Below are positions 1 through 9,085 of a stretch of 46,558 nt of DNA, in pieces; within the stretch, counting starts at the first letter, position 1; each line of letters starts with the position of its first letter. The stretch is from Bacillota bacterium (lineage in GTDB: Bacteria > Bacillota > Sulfobacillia > JAJYWN01), in NCBI GenBank assembly GCA_021791495.1, contig JAJYWN010000016.1, forward strand, positions 102,970 through 149,527, given 5' to 3'. The notes beneath the pieces are model-generated. The model saw nothing but the letters and a program-made list of their open reading frames with translations. It did not search any database and was not told the DNA's origin. Both the position numbers and the translations under genes were made by a program.

Positions 1-67
1 TGCGGCGGGCACCGCCGCTCGTCCCAGTGCGCGCCGCGCGCCGCGGTGGGCGGCGGTCCCGGCCATT

Positions 68-1531
68 GTGGCCGGCGTACGTTCGACGCTGGCCGCCGCT
101 CTTGTCGCCAGCCTTCCCGCCCGCTTGTGGCGCTGGGTCACCTCCGTCACGGAGCGCGACGGCATCGGCCGCAGTCTCACGGTGCAACTGCTCTTTTGGT
201 ACTACAGAGAGCGGAGTAGGGCGGAGGACGGCAGAGCCCCAGCCGTTGCCGTCGCGGCCGCCACCGCCGAGACGCGCCCCACCGCCGTGGCGGCAGCCAC
301 GCTCACGGTGGAAGAGGGCGCCTTGCAACTGCTCCGCGACTGGACCGTTCTATCCCTGCACATGCTTATCTGGCTTCTGCCCGTGGTGAACGCCACCCGG
401 CTCATGGTGCTGGCCGCTCTGGTCGTGTCCCTCATGTCGGCGCGCGTGCTGATGGGCGAGAGAGTCCGCGGCTCCACCCTGGCCGTACCTTTCGCGGCCT
501 ACCTGGCCATGAGCGTCCTGGCCACCCTCGCCTCCGTGCACCCCACCGGCAGCCTGAGGGATTTGGCCATCGTCGTCGGGTCGGGCGGAGTCCTTTTCGC
601 CATCATGAACCTGAAGGACCGGCGGGACTGGTACGGCCTGCTGGCCAGTACGGCAGCGGTGGCCACGCTGGTGGCGGCCTACGGGTTATACCAAGCCATC
701 CGGGGAGTGAACGTGCTCTCCATGCACTGGTTGGATCCGAAGACCAATCCCGGACTGACCACCAGGGTCTTCTCGACCTTTGGCAACCCCAACATCCTGG
801 CCGAATACCTCCTCCTCGTCGTCCCGGCGGTGGTTGGGCTATTGTGGTCGGAGCGCCATGGCCTGAAACGGCTCCTGTTCTTGGGCGTTGTAGCCGTCAC
901 CGGCCTGTGTATGGTGCTGACGTTCTCACGGGGTGCCTGGCTGGGTACCGGCCTGGCGGTCCTGGTCTTCCTGGCCATCATGGAAGCCCGCGTGCTCCTG
1001 GTGGTGCCGATCGTCGCCATCGGGAGCTACTTCTTCCTGCCCTCGGTCATCCACGCGCGGCTCGCCTCCATCGTCAACCTGCAGGACGCATCCAACGCTT
1101 ACCGGATGAACATCTGGATCGCCGCCCTGCACATGATCAGGGATTACTGGGTGACCGGGGTCGGCTTTGGCTACCGGTCCTTCATGCTGGTGTATCAAGA
1201 CTACAAGCTGCGCGCCCAGATCGCTTTCCACAGCCATAACCAGTACCTGGAGCAGTTCGTGGAACTGGGGATCATGGGGCTGGCGCTGTTCATCTGGCTG
1301 ATGCTGAGGGTGGTGGCGGCCGGCGGGCCGGCACTACGCCGCATCGGGCGGGTACGGGCGGACCCGCGCCTCCGGGCCGTCGTGGCGGGCTGTGTGGCGT
1401 CGGTGGCGGGAGTCCTGTTCTACGGCATCTTCGAGAACATCTTCTACCTGCCCACAGTGATTCTGACCTTCTGGGTGACCGCCGGACTAGGGGCGGCGGC
1501 CGGCCTGATGGCGGCGGACGATAAGATATGA
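68..1531 (+). CDS. O-antigen ligase / Wzy-type polysaccharide polymerase family protein, possibly 5' partial
   Basis: This is a polytopic membrane protein of the O-antigen ligase/polymerase (Wzy_C) family. Such proteins join or polymerise lipid-linked glycans on the outer face of the membrane. About ten hydrophobic segments are visible from roughly residue 100 onward. The family signature lies near residues 385-400 (HSHNQYLEQFVELGIMG), preceded by a GVGFGYRSF loop and by LTFSRGAWLGTG in an earlier helix. The GTG used here has no convincing ribosome binding site. The frame stays open to the left edge of the window, so the true start may lie outside it, and the first 100 or so residues are an Ala/Arg-rich region that may be cytoplasmic. 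The stop overlaps the csaB ATG (ATGA), so the two are co-translated. That fits synthesis of a secondary cell-wall polymer. The substrate cannot be told. Confidence 0.8.
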   Translation: MAGVRSTLAAALVASLPARLWRWVTSVTERDGIGRSLTVQLLFWYYRERSRAEDGRAPAVAVAAATAETRPTAVAAATLTVEEGALQLLRDWTVLSLHMLIWLLPVVNATRLMVLAALVVSLMSARVLMGERVRGSTLAVPFAAYLAMSVLATLASVHPTGSLRDLAIVVGSGGVLFAIMNLKDRRDWYGLLASTAAVATLVAAYGLYQAIRGVNVLSMHWLDPKTNPGLTTRVFSTFGNPNILAEYLLLVVPAVVGLLWSERHGLKRLLFLGVVAVTGLCMVLTFSRGAWLGTGLAVLVFLAIMEARVLLVVPIVAIGSYFFLPSVIHARLASIVNLQDASNAYRMNIWIAALHMIRDYWVTGVGFGYRSFMLVYQDYKLRAQIAFHSHNQYLEQFVELGIMGLALFIWLMLRVVAAGGPALRRIGRVRADPRLRAVVAGCVASVAGVLFYGIFENIFYLPTVILTFWVTAGLGAAAGLMAADDKI

Positions 1532-2634
1532 CGACGAAAAAGGTCGTGATATCGGGGTACATCGGCTTCCGCAATAGCGGCGATGAAGCCGTCCTGATGG
1601 CCATCCTTCAGGACCTGCGGAGCGTTGCTCCGGATCTGGACATCACTGTGCTCTCGCGGCGCCCCGAAGAGACCACGGCGGCTTACGGCGTCCATTCCGT
1701 GGACCGTTTCTCGCCCCGGGCCGTCCTGAAAGCGCTGCGGGCCTGTGACATGTTGATCAGCGGCGGGGGGAGCCTGGTCCAGGACGTCACCAGTAACCGC
1801 TCCCTATTCTATTATCTGGCCATCATCTGGCTGGCCCGGTGGCTGAGGCGAAAGGTCTTCGTCTACGCCAATGGTGTCGGCCCGGTACGCCGGACGCTTA
1901 ACCGTCTGCTGACGTCGCGGGTATTGAACCAGGTGGATTTCATAACTCTGAGGGATCAGGCGTCCGCGTCCGAGTTGGAACGCCTGAAGGTCCGCCGGCC
2001 GAGGATCGCGGTGACCGCCGACCCAGTATTCGGCCTCCGGCCGGCGCCGGCGGAGCGCATCGACGAGATTCTGAGGGCGGAGGGGTTGGAGTCCTCCCCC
2101 TCCGATGGTCCTCTGGTGGGTATCTCGGTCCGCCGTTGGGAGGAGATGGAACGCTGGGGCCGCGTGGTGGCCGCCGCCGCGGATAACCTTGTGGAGAAGC
2201 ACGGTGCCAGAATCATCTTCATCCCCATGGAATTCCCGGGGGACGTGGAAGTCTCCCAGTGGATCGCCGGACGCATGCGCCGGCAGGCGCGGATCCTGGC
2301 GGGGCGCTATGCGTCCACGGAGTATCTGGGGCTGGTCGGCCGGCTGGATCTCCTGCTCGGAATGCGTCTGCACTCGCTGATTTTCGCGGCGCGCCAGGGC
2401 GTCCCGCTGGTGGGCCTGGAATACGACCCGAAAGTCCGGGGGGTCTTGCACGCCATCGGCCGGCGGGTCGCGGGCCACATCGACACCATCAGCTCCCAGG
2501 CCTTGGTGGCCGCGTCCAACACTGCTCTGGCAGGGCGCGAAGAGGCGCGCCAAGGCATTGCGGCGCGACTGGATAACTTGGAGCGTTTAGCGAGACAGAA
2601 CGCCTCCCTCGCCATCGAACTTCTTAGAGGATAG
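1528..2634 (+). CDS. csaB: Polysaccharide pyruvyl transferase CsaB
   Basis: This 368-aa protein matches the CsaB family. CsaB adds pyruvate ketals to secondary cell-wall polysaccharide, and the pyruvylated glycan anchors S-layer-homology (SLH) proteins in Gram-positive bacteria. The N-terminus carries the typical GYIGFRNSGDEAVL motif (about residues 10-23). A SGGGSLVQD stretch follows near residue 78. The C-terminal half has GMRLHSLIFAARQGVPLVG, the conserved late motif of pyruvyl transferases. The length is normal. The ATG overlaps the stop of the upstream O-antigen-ligase-like gene by 4 nt, so both probably act in one surface-glycan pathway. The presence of csaB predicts SLH-domain proteins elsewhere in the genome (inference). 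Confidence 0.9.
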   Translation: MTTKKVVISGYIGFRNSGDEAVLMAILQDLRSVAPDLDITVLSRRPEETTAAYGVHSVDRFSPRAVLKALRACDMLISGGGSLVQDVTSNRSLFYYLAIIWLARWLRRKVFVYANGVGPVRRTLNRLLTSRVLNQVDFITLRDQASASELERLKVRRPRIAVTADPVFGLRPAPAERIDEILRAEGLESSPSDGPLVGISVRRWEEMERWGRVVAAAADNLVEKHGARIIFIPMEFPGDVEVSQWIAGRMRRQARILAGRYASTEYLGLVGRLDLLLGMRLHSLIFAARQGVPLVGLEYDPKVRGVLHAIGRRVAGHIDTISSQALVAASNTALAGREEARQGIAARLDNLERLARQNASLAIELLRG

Positions 2635-2695
2635 TAGCCACAATTCCGCCGCATTCTGGCCCAATTCTGCCGCTAGAATTAGGTTTGATTTGGAT

Positions 2696-2725
2696 TTGCG
2701 GCGCGCCGCGCCGAGGTGCTATAGT
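2696..2725 (+). promoter_or_regulatory. Possible sigma-A promoter for the LCP gene
   Basis: A TTGCGG box at 2696-2701 and a TATAGT box at 2720-2725 are separated by 18 bp in the gap between csaB and the LCP gene. The -10 matches consensus well and the -35 is weak. The boxes flank a GC-rich run (2699-2713) that could itself form a small hairpin. This is a tentative call from sequence alone. Confidence 0.35.
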
Positions 2726-2811
2726 CTTAGGGAGCCGCAGGAATCGTTTTTGTTCGCAGCCCCGGCCAACAGCACATCACTTTGCCCACACCAATCCGGA
2801 GGTCCCGCGCC

Positions 2812-4095
2812 GTGAGCCTTGAGGGCGAAACTACCCATCCCAAACGGTCCATGAGACGCCACCATGTGCGCTGGCAGCGCCTAGCCTTGCTGGCGGTTTC
2901 CGTGTTTCTTCTTTTCGCCATCATTTCGTGGGCGTCCATGTATAGCTTCCTACGCGCCCTGAACACCAAGCTGACCGGCCCGTACGCCGGCGCCGTCCCG
3001 GAACCCGTCCCCGGGCAGAGGATCAACATTCTGGTGATGGGGCTGGACAAGCCGTCCGACGGCCTAAAGAGCGACGTGGACGTGCGCAACAGTCTCAGCC
3101 GCTCCGACACCATGATCCTGGTCAGTATTGATACCGAGACCAAGAACGTCAGCCTCCTTTCCATCCCCCGCGACTCGCGGGTGAACATCCCCGGCTACGG
3201 AATGGATAAGATTAACGCCGCCCACGCCTACGGTGGCGCCAAGGATGGGCCGGCGCTGGCCATGAAAACGGTCCGCGATTTCCTGGGCGTCGATGTCCAT
3301 TACTATGTCCGCATGAATGTGGAAGGGTTCGCCAAGATCGTGGACATGATCGGCGGGGTGGAGATGAATGTTCCGGAGGACATGGTCTACCAAGACCCCA
3401 CTCAGGACTTGAATATCAACCTTAAGAAAGGCGACCAGTGGCTGAACGGCGAAAAGGCTATGGAGCTAGTGCGCTACCGTCAGTACGAGAACGGGGATAT
3501 TGGCCGCATCAAGGTCCAGCAGGATTTCATCAAAGCCGTGGTCAAGCGGGCTTTCAACTTCGGCATCGTGCTGAAACTGCCCGCGCTGGCCAGTGAGCTG
3601 GTGAAACTGGTGGACACGAATATGGATGCGGGGACCATGATGAGCTTGATCACCATGGCGCCCAGGTTCAACGCCGATAACGTCCAGATGGCCGCCGTCC
3701 CAGGCACGGACACGTATATCGACGGAATCAGCTACTGGATCCCGGACCAGGCCCAGACGCGCGACGTGGTGGACCGCTTGGTGCGCGGTATCGACCGGCA
3801 GGCCAACGCCGCGGTGAAAGTCCAGGTGCTGAACGGCACCGGCCTGACGGGGCTCGGCGCCAAACTGGCGGCCAGGCTGACTGACCAGGGTTACGACGTA
3901 GTGGCTGTAGGCAACGCCGATCGTACCGACTATGCTTATACTAGAATCATCAATCAGGACGGCGATGCGGACGCTTTCGATGGTCTGACCCGGACGATGC
4001 TGAGGTGGGCGCCAGAGGCCAAGCCGTACCAGGCGAAAGAGGATGCGGTGAGCGGCGTCACCGTAGCCATCATCATCGGGAAAGACTTCAGGTAG
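2812..4095 (+). CDS. LCP (LytR-CpsA-Psr) family cell-wall polymer ligase with LytR_C domain
   Basis: The protein has a short basic cytoplasmic tail, one membrane anchor (about residues 27-47), an extracellular LCP domain and a C-terminal LytR_C domain (about residues 335-420, from VKVQVLNGTG). LCP enzymes move teichoic-acid-like or capsular glycans from lipid carrier to peptidoglycan. Hallmarks visible are SRSDTMILVSID, LLSIPRDSRVNIPGYG with the conserved Arg/Asp, and the later LVRYRQYENGD arginine motif. I chose the GTG at 2812 because GGAGG at 2798-2802 sits 9 nt upstream; the TTG at 2782 that would extend it has no such site. Its position after csaB suits a role in attaching the same surface polymer. 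The following gene is rsfS, as in many Bacillota. Confidence 0.88.
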   Translation: MSLEGETTHPKRSMRRHHVRWQRLALLAVSVFLLFAIISWASMYSFLRALNTKLTGPYAGAVPEPVPGQRINILVMGLDKPSDGLKSDVDVRNSLSRSDTMILVSIDTETKNVSLLSIPRDSRVNIPGYGMDKINAAHAYGGAKDGPALAMKTVRDFLGVDVHYYVRMNVEGFAKIVDMIGGVEMNVPEDMVYQDPTQDLNINLKKGDQWLNGEKAMELVRYRQYENGDIGRIKVQQDFIKAVVKRAFNFGIVLKLPALASELVKLVDTNMDAGTMMSLITMAPRFNADNVQMAAVPGTDTYIDGISYWIPDQAQTRDVVDRLVRGIDRQANAAVKVQVLNGTGLTGLGAKLAARLTDQGYDVVAVGNADRTDYAYTRIINQDGDADAFDGLTRTMLRWAPEAKPYQAKEDAVSGVTVAIIIGKDFR

Positions 4096-4131
4096 GCAAA
4101 GGTAGACGAGAGGACAAATGGAGGCGTTGGA

Positions 4132-4518
4132 TTGAGCGACAACGGCTACCGCGAGACCGCAGGTGTCATCGCCCAGGCGATGGAGGATAAGAAAGCTCGC
4201 GACGTCGTGATCCTTGATGTGTCCAGTATGACGTTGGTCACCGATTTCCTGGTTATCGGTACCGGCAACACCGCCATCCAGGTGCGGGCCATCGCGGACG
4301 GGATAGAGGAGAAGATGCGGGAGGCGGGGACGCGGCCCCTGCACAAGGAAGGGCACGATAACGGGCGGTGGGTCCTGCTCGACTACGGTGGCGTGGTGGC
4401 CCACGTGTTCCACACGGTCGACCGGGAGTTCTACAATCTGGAGCGGCTCTGGGCGCCACCGGCCCAGCCCGGCGAGGCTAAGCCGCTGGCGCCGACCAGC
4501 CGCGTCACGCGAGTCTAG
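4132..4518 (+). CDS. rsfS: Ribosome silencing factor RsfS (Iojap/YbeB family)
   Basis: RsfS binds ribosomal protein L14 and blocks joining of the ribosomal subunits during starvation. The 128-aa protein contains the family core from IAQAMEDKKARDVVILDV through TDFLVIGTGN to HKEG...WVLLDYGGVVAHVFH and a final FYNLERLW motif, in the usual order and length. The start is TTG at 4132, supported by GGAGG at 4120-4124 seven nt upstream. In Bacillota rsfS commonly follows an LCP gene, as here. A tRNA gene with its own promoter comes next. Confidence 0.92.
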   Translation: MSDNGYRETAGVIAQAMEDKKARDVVILDVSSMTLVTDFLVIGTGNTAIQVRAIADGIEEKMREAGTRPLHKEGHDNGRWVLLDYGGVVAHVFHTVDREFYNLERLWAPPAQPGEAKPLAPTSRVTRV

Positions 4519-4575
4519 CGTAATCTCTTCACCGCGCGAAGCGATTTGTACGCTGAGGCGCCGCCGTCCCTTTCC

Positions 4576-4604
4576 TTGACTTTTGTTAGCCGCTTGTTTA
4601 TAAT
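4576..4604 (+). promoter_or_regulatory. Strong sigma-A promoter of the tRNA-Ala gene
   Basis: TTGACT (4576-4581) and a perfect TATAAT (4599-4604) are spaced by 17 bp and lie about 42 bp before the tRNA. This is close to the ideal vegetative promoter and fits a stable-RNA gene. Confidence 0.8.
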
Positions 4605-4646
4605 GACTCTGCACTTCGAAAAACGCTTGTAACAAAGCTGCATAGC

Positions 4647-4719
<73 letters not shown>

Positions 4720-4730
4720 CAGGGATAAGG

Positions 4731-4763
4731 CCAGGCTCAGTGTGGTTTTCGAGCCTGGTTTTG
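4731..4763 (+). terminator. Rho-independent terminator after tRNA-Ala
   Basis: CCAGGCTC (4731-4738) pairs perfectly with GAGCCTGG (4751-4758), giving an 8-bp stem and 12-nt loop followed by TTTTG. It lies 11 nt after the tRNA and just inside the island. Confidence 0.7.
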
Positions 4764-4838
4764 TGTTTGCTGGGGACCGTTCAGAAGGCCCGTTGTCCAT
4801 CTCTTGTCCATCCGCGTTCCTGATACGTTCCTGACCGG

Positions 4839-6019
4839 TCAATGATGGACCTCCTCGGTATCGTCCCATCGCAATAACGCGTCGACCGCGGCGGCCACGT
4901 CCCTCTGCATTGAGGGCAGCACATGGGCGTAGGTGTTCATCGTGGTCGAGATGGTGGAGTGGCCAAGGCGTTCCGACATGACCTTCACGTGGGTGCCGGC
5001 GGCCAGCATCAGAGTCGCGTGTGTATGCCTCAAATCATGAAAGCGGATTCTAGGCACGCCGGCGCGTTTGGCGAGGCGCTCGAAGCTCCTGGTGAACGAC
5101 CGCGGGTCCAACGGTATGCCAGCCTCCCCGGGGAAGATCAGGCCGGTGACCCAGGGCCGTAGACTTTCTCCTCCAGCTGCTTCTCGTGACGCCATGCAGC
5201 CAATCGATCTCGTAATGCGTCGACCGTATCCGGTGAGATGGCCACAGTGCGCCGGCTGCCGGCGGTCTTTGGGTCCTGGATGAGGTTACCCGAGGGGACG
5301 TGGACCAGTGACTGGTGGATGGTGACGGCGCTCTGAATGAGGTCGATGTCGTGCCATCTGAGACCAAGGATCTCGCCTCTGCGAAGGCCCGCCCCAACCG
5401 CCAGCAGATAGGCTGCGTAATACCGGTCCCCCTGGGCGGCCTTAAGGAACCTGGCAACCTCATCCGTGTTCCACACCGTTGGTGGCCGTCTTGTGATCTT
5501 GGGCGGGTCAACGTCCTCCGCTGGGCTCCGGGCCATGAGACGTCACCTGACGGCCTGCCGCAGCGCGATCCGCCAGGACATTGTGGATATGTCTAACCGT
5601 GGTGGGCGTGAGCGTCCCGTCTCGGCGATCCGCCGGGCCGTCGAAAGCCTCTCCGTATAGAAGGCCTGGAGGGCCATGGGAGTCAATTTGTCCAGGGGAA
5701 TATGGCCAAGGGACGGGACCAGGTGGACCCTGGTGATGTACTCATACATCCCGTAGGTGGCCGGCCGGACAGATGGCTTGGCGGTGTCCCGAAGCCACAT
5801 CTCCAGGAACTCTGCCAGGGTGAACTTGGCCGGTTTCACGAACGTCTGCTGGTTGACCTCGTTCACCAGTTCGGCCGCACGCCTCTCGGCGTCACGCTTT
5901 GTTCCCGGGACAGTCTCATAGTGATATTGCCTCTTGCCGGCCGGGTCCGTGCCAAGATAAATGGCTACCAGCCAGGACCGGTCGCCACGCTTCCTGACGT
6001 GTCCTTTCACGCCCCTCAT
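4839..6019 (-). pseudogene. Tyrosine recombinase (phage-type site-specific integrase), broken by three frameshifts
   Basis: Read from right to left, the pieces make a typical integrase of about 390 aa. The N-terminal arm-binding domain starts at MRGVKGHVRKRGDRSW (start at 6019). A SAM-like core-binding domain follows (TLAEFLEMWLRDTAKPSVRP), then the catalytic domain. The frame changes near 5620 (AETG to LTPTTVRHIHNVLADRA), near 5535 (to ARSPAEDVDPPKITRRPP) and near 5160 (to WVTGLIFPGEAG). All catalytic landmarks survive: Arg in GLRRGEILGLRW, HDLRH, LGHSTISTTMNTYAH with the nucleophilic Tyr. The gene lies next to the tRNA target with its 3' end toward it. Loss is by indels only, so it is either recent inactivation or sequencing error. 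Confidence 0.85.
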
Positions 6020-6096
6020 CTCCGAGGAGGAGGGGCGTTTCAACAGCGAACAAGCGTTCTCCCACCGCAGGTCGTATTCTGTTCCCCGGACCACCA

Positions 6097-7485
6097 GATG
6101 CGGAACAAAGGGGTCCGCTGCGGGAAGACGCTTTTCGCCACGGCCAGTGAAACCACAGCCGTGGACCTGGGCCCACCTTCAGGTCATGCCGGACTGTCTT
6201 CTGGACATGTCCGCACACTTCCCGGTCAGCCACTACGACACACTGTGCCTCCTGCGGGTGTTCATCTGGGAGATGGGGTCGGGCAAGACCGTAGCGGGTT
6301 CGAGCTTTGCCTTGGGGGTGCTCAGGGCCGGATTCTCCTGCTTTGCTCTGGACGTGGCGGACGGGCAGCTGGTGGACCGGGTCCGCGACGGCTTGCCCAC
6401 AGGCTTCCCGAAGGACCACATCGTGGTTCTGGATGTCGGGAATCTGGAGCACCCCATCCCGTTGGACTGGTCCGAGGTCGCGCTGGGAGGACGGCGGCTG
6501 GCCAACCGGCGAGCCGCCCAGTTCTGCGAGTTCTACTCCCGCTTCACCGACGACCCGGGCGGGCGCACGCGAAGGTGGATCAAAAAGGCGGCCGAGGCCA
6601 CCGGCGGCGATATCTTTGGATCCGTTCTGATACTGATCTCCGACGCCTACCGGCGGGAGCGCCTGAAGAAGATTGAGGATCCCATGGTCAAGATCGCCTG
6701 GGAGCAGTTCGATGCCATGACTCACGCCGCCCAGCGCCAATTGGCCGAGCCCGTCATGAACCGCATCGACTACCTCTTGGACGATGACCCTCTGCCAGCC
6801 GCCCAGGATCGACGGCCGCGGCCGGCCGGCCATCGATTTCCGGCGGTGGGCCGACGGCGACGCCAAGGGGCCGTACTTCGTCGGTGTCAAGATCCCCAAG
6901 GGCCCAGGCATCAGCGCCGCGGCCGTTGACACCTTGGTGAACTTCATCAATGACAAGCTCTGGCTCGCCATCCTTACCCGCCAGGACCAGCCCATGAAAG
7001 CTCGGCGGCCAGCGTCTTGGGTCATGGATGAGCCCCACCAGTACATGACCAGCGCCGCCAAGTGGGAGGAGATGGCTGTCGAGGCCCGCGAGTGGCGGCT
7101 CGGCATCGTATGGTTGTTCCACTCGTTCGGCGGCCAATTCCCACGGGAGTTGCAGACCATCATCCAGGCTGCCGGGCCGCATTACCTTCTGTTCTCAAGC
7201 AGCCAGGCCACGTTTGCAGCCCTTGAGAAGGAGGTCGCCCCCTTCACCATCGAGGAGGCGATGCGCTTGCCGAAGTACCACGCCTTGGCCGTGGTCAAGG
7301 GGCCTGGTGGCCCGGTGGCGCCGTTCCTGGTGCAGGCGACGCCGCCGCCCGGTCGGACGAAGGACCGGAGTGCCTTGGACGAACGGTGGTCCAGGGCACT
7401 GGGGCGGCCGGCGGAGGAGGTACAGAAGGCGATCCTGGCCAGGGAGCAGGCGATCTTCAAGGCGACGACGGGGGCCTCGCGATAG
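6097..7485 (+). pseudogene. FtsK/HerA/VirD4-like DNA-transfer ATPase, frameshifted
   Basis: This is a P-loop ATPase of the kind found in conjugative and integrative elements (coupling-protein or HerA-like). The nucleotide-binding loop lies near 6270-6290 and reads WEMGSGKTV. The first Gly of the Walker A motif (GxxxxGKT) is Trp here. The Walker B region, in the second frame, is RPASWVMDEPHQYMT (about 7010-7050). The reading frame shifts near 6780-6800: VMNRIDYLLDDD continues as LCQPPRIDGRGRPAIDFRRW in another frame, and the second part runs to 7485. The 5' start is unclear, and the open frame upstream overlaps the integrase N-terminus antisense. The altered P-loop and the frameshift both suggest a dead gene. 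The exact family is uncertain. Confidence 0.6.
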
Positions 7486-7569
7486 GCGGGGCCCATCCTG
7501 GTCATATTACCCCCTTGATGTCAGCTAACATATGATGATTGTCAGCCCGATAAGAAGGGAGCGAGGACC

Positions 7570-7812
7570 TTGGCCAAGAATTCGGATGGGTGCAACTGGG
7601 AAAGGGGGCCGCAGGCTCGCATGGCGAAACTCGAAGAGGAAATGAAACGTTTCCTGAAGGCCAACCCTTCTATCGCCGAGGCCATGAGGCTCTTCCGGAT
7701 TTCGAGCGACGATTACGAACGGGCTGTTGCAGCGATGTACGAGCCCCGTTTGGAATCGTCGGATTCCACTTCGGGAGGCAGCCATGGCAACCAGATGGAG
7801 CGCGATAAGTAA
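7570..7812 (+). CDS. Small hypothetical protein upstream of the SDH protease
   Basis: This 80-aa protein has no family I recognise. It is mostly charged and probably helical (KLEEEMKRFLKANPSIAEAMRLF), ending in a Ser/Gly-rich tail. The TTG start at 7570 is preceded by a GGGAGCGAGG-like purine run (7556-7565). Its last 29 nt overlap the start of the protease gene in another frame, implying translational coupling. It may be a partner or regulator of the protease (inference). Confidence 0.5.
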   Translation: MAKNSDGCNWERGPQARMAKLEEEMKRFLKANPSIAEAMRLFRISSDDYERAVAAMYEPRLESSDSTSGGSHGNQMERDK

Positions 7813-8827
7813 CGAGATCAAAGCTGCCGGTAATAGTTACGATGCAGTCCGCAGGGGCTATCTTAAAGCCCTAAGCGACTACACGGGGCGGGAGACGGTC
7901 ATTTATGTAGTCGACTTCCTTGAACCTCATCACGGCAAGCCAGGAAGCGGCACGATGCTCGACCTCTCCGATAAGGTGCGGTTCGAAGAGGTCACCCGTG
8001 GTCTCAAAGGGCCAGCTCTCGACATAGTTATCGAGAGTCCTGGTGGGTATGCGGAAGCAGCGGAATCCATCGTCAGGTTGTTACGTAGCCGATTCGCCGA
8101 TATCCGATTCATAGTTCCCAATGTCGCCAAGAGTGCGGCCACCATGCTTGCGTTGTCGGGCAACGCACTTGTCATGGATGTAAAGTCCGAGCTAGGGCCA
8201 ACGGATCCTCAAATGGTCTTCCGGCGCGAGGGCGCATCCCTGATGTCGCCGGCCCAAGCTATTCTTGACCAGTTCCAGAAAGCCGGCAAGGAGATCGTGG
8301 GCAATCCGGGTCTCCTGCCAGCTTGGATGCCGATCCTCAACCACTACGCCCCATCGCTTCTGACTGAGTGCGAGAATCAGTTGAAGCTCGCCCATGACCT
8401 GGTGGCCGAGTGGCTTGAGAAGTACATGTTTGCAGCCGATCCGAATGGAAAGACCAAGGCAGAAACGATCTCAAGCTTCTTTGCCGATAGTCACCAGCAC
8501 TTGAGCCATGGTCGATCCATTGACATGGTACAGGCCAAGGATCTGGGACTTGCGGTACTGGACATGAGTACTGATCCCGAACTGAACGGCCGGGTGTGGG
8601 ATCTCTACCTGGCAATTAGCATTACATTCGACAACACTCCGGCAGTCAAGATCGTAGAGAACGACCTGGGAGACTGCGTAGTTCTCCTGGGTCGACAGAT
8701 GGAGATACCGGTTGCGGCCCTTCAACCCACCCCGCCCGGCAGCGGCCCTCAACATCCCGTTTTGCCGCTGCCAGCAGGACCGAATCGGGGTCAACGGAGA
8801 CAGATGGAACGGCATGGCAGGAGGTAA
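7784..8827 (+). CDS. SDH-family Clp-fold serine protease (SppA/ClpP-like)
   Basis: The protein resembles the serine dehydrogenase proteinase family (SDH_sah), which has a ClpP/crotonase fold and a Ser-Lys type active site and often carries no signal peptide. Visible landmarks are LDIVIESPGGYAEAAESIV (about residues 80-98), where the glycines form the oxyanion region, and NVAKSAATMLALSGN (about 112-126), where the first Ser is the expected nucleophile. LGPTDPQ follows near 138, the family's substrate-side motif. I chose ATG 7784 because GGGAGG at 7773-7778 is 5 nt upstream; upstream codons lack this. The 347-aa length is reasonable. The last 35 residues are Pro/Arg-rich and may reflect a shifted 3' end. 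It lies in the tRNA-Ala island and is intact. Its substrate is unknown. Confidence 0.75.
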   Translation: MATRWSAISNEIKAAGNSYDAVRRGYLKALSDYTGRETVIYVVDFLEPHHGKPGSGTMLDLSDKVRFEEVTRGLKGPALDIVIESPGGYAEAAESIVRLLRSRFADIRFIVPNVAKSAATMLALSGNALVMDVKSELGPTDPQMVFRREGASLMSPAQAILDQFQKAGKEIVGNPGLLPAWMPILNHYAPSLLTECENQLKLAHDLVAEWLEKYMFAADPNGKTKAETISSFFADSHQHLSHGRSIDMVQAKDLGLAVLDMSTDPELNGRVWDLYLAISITFDNTPAVKIVENDLGDCVVLLGRQMEIPVAALQPTPPGSGPQHPVLPLPAGPNRGQRRQMERHGRR

Positions 8828-9085
8828 GACGTTATCTACTTTCCATGGACTTGCGATCCGGGGAGGCGCCAAGGCATCTCCCCGGTCTCTTTTTGCTGCC
8901 CTCTCCGATTCCACCCGCGTCTTCCTCGCGTCGGCCTCGATGTTCGCCAGTACTTCCACCACCCTCGCAGCTCCCGCCCGTTCCTCGTCAGTCCATGCCC
9001 GCGGGTCCGAGGGCGGCAGGTTCAGCACCAACCGCCAGAGGTCGACCGCGTCATCCTGGAGGCGCCCGGCGAAGGAGCGAATCAC
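8471..9085 (-). CDS. Hypothetical protein downstream of the lipoprotein (uncertain 3' end)
   Basis: The GTG start overlaps the lipoprotein stop (GTGA), suggesting an operon. The first 75 or so residues look protein-like and helical (DDAVDLWRLVLNLPPSDPRAW, then a basic segment VLANIEADARKTRVESERAAK). I do not recognise a family. Beyond about 8820 the frame runs antisense into the 3' end of the SDH protease gene, which is the more convincing coding sequence there, so the real gene is probably truncated or frameshifted. Confidence 0.3.
   Translation of the reverse strand: MIRSFAGRLQDDAVDLWRLVLNLPPSDPRAWTDEERAGAARVVEVLANIEADARKTRVESERAAKRDRGDALAPPRIASPWKVDNVLPPAMPFHLSPLTPIRSCWQRQNGMLRAAAGRGGLKGRNRYLHLSTQENYAVSQVVLYDLDCRSVVECNANCQVEIPHPAVQFGISTHVQYRKSQILGLYHVNGSTMAQVLVTIGKEA

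Noticed and set aside
2641-2780. Possible riboswitch or T-box leader before the LCP gene
   Set aside because: Only a short GC-rich palindrome is present; no T-box sequence or other conserved leader could be recognised.
5916-7163. 415-codon minus-strand frame opposite the element ATPase
   Set aside because: Looks like an antisense shadow; the plus strand carries P-loop and DEPHQ motifs despite its frameshift. No motif seen in the minus product.
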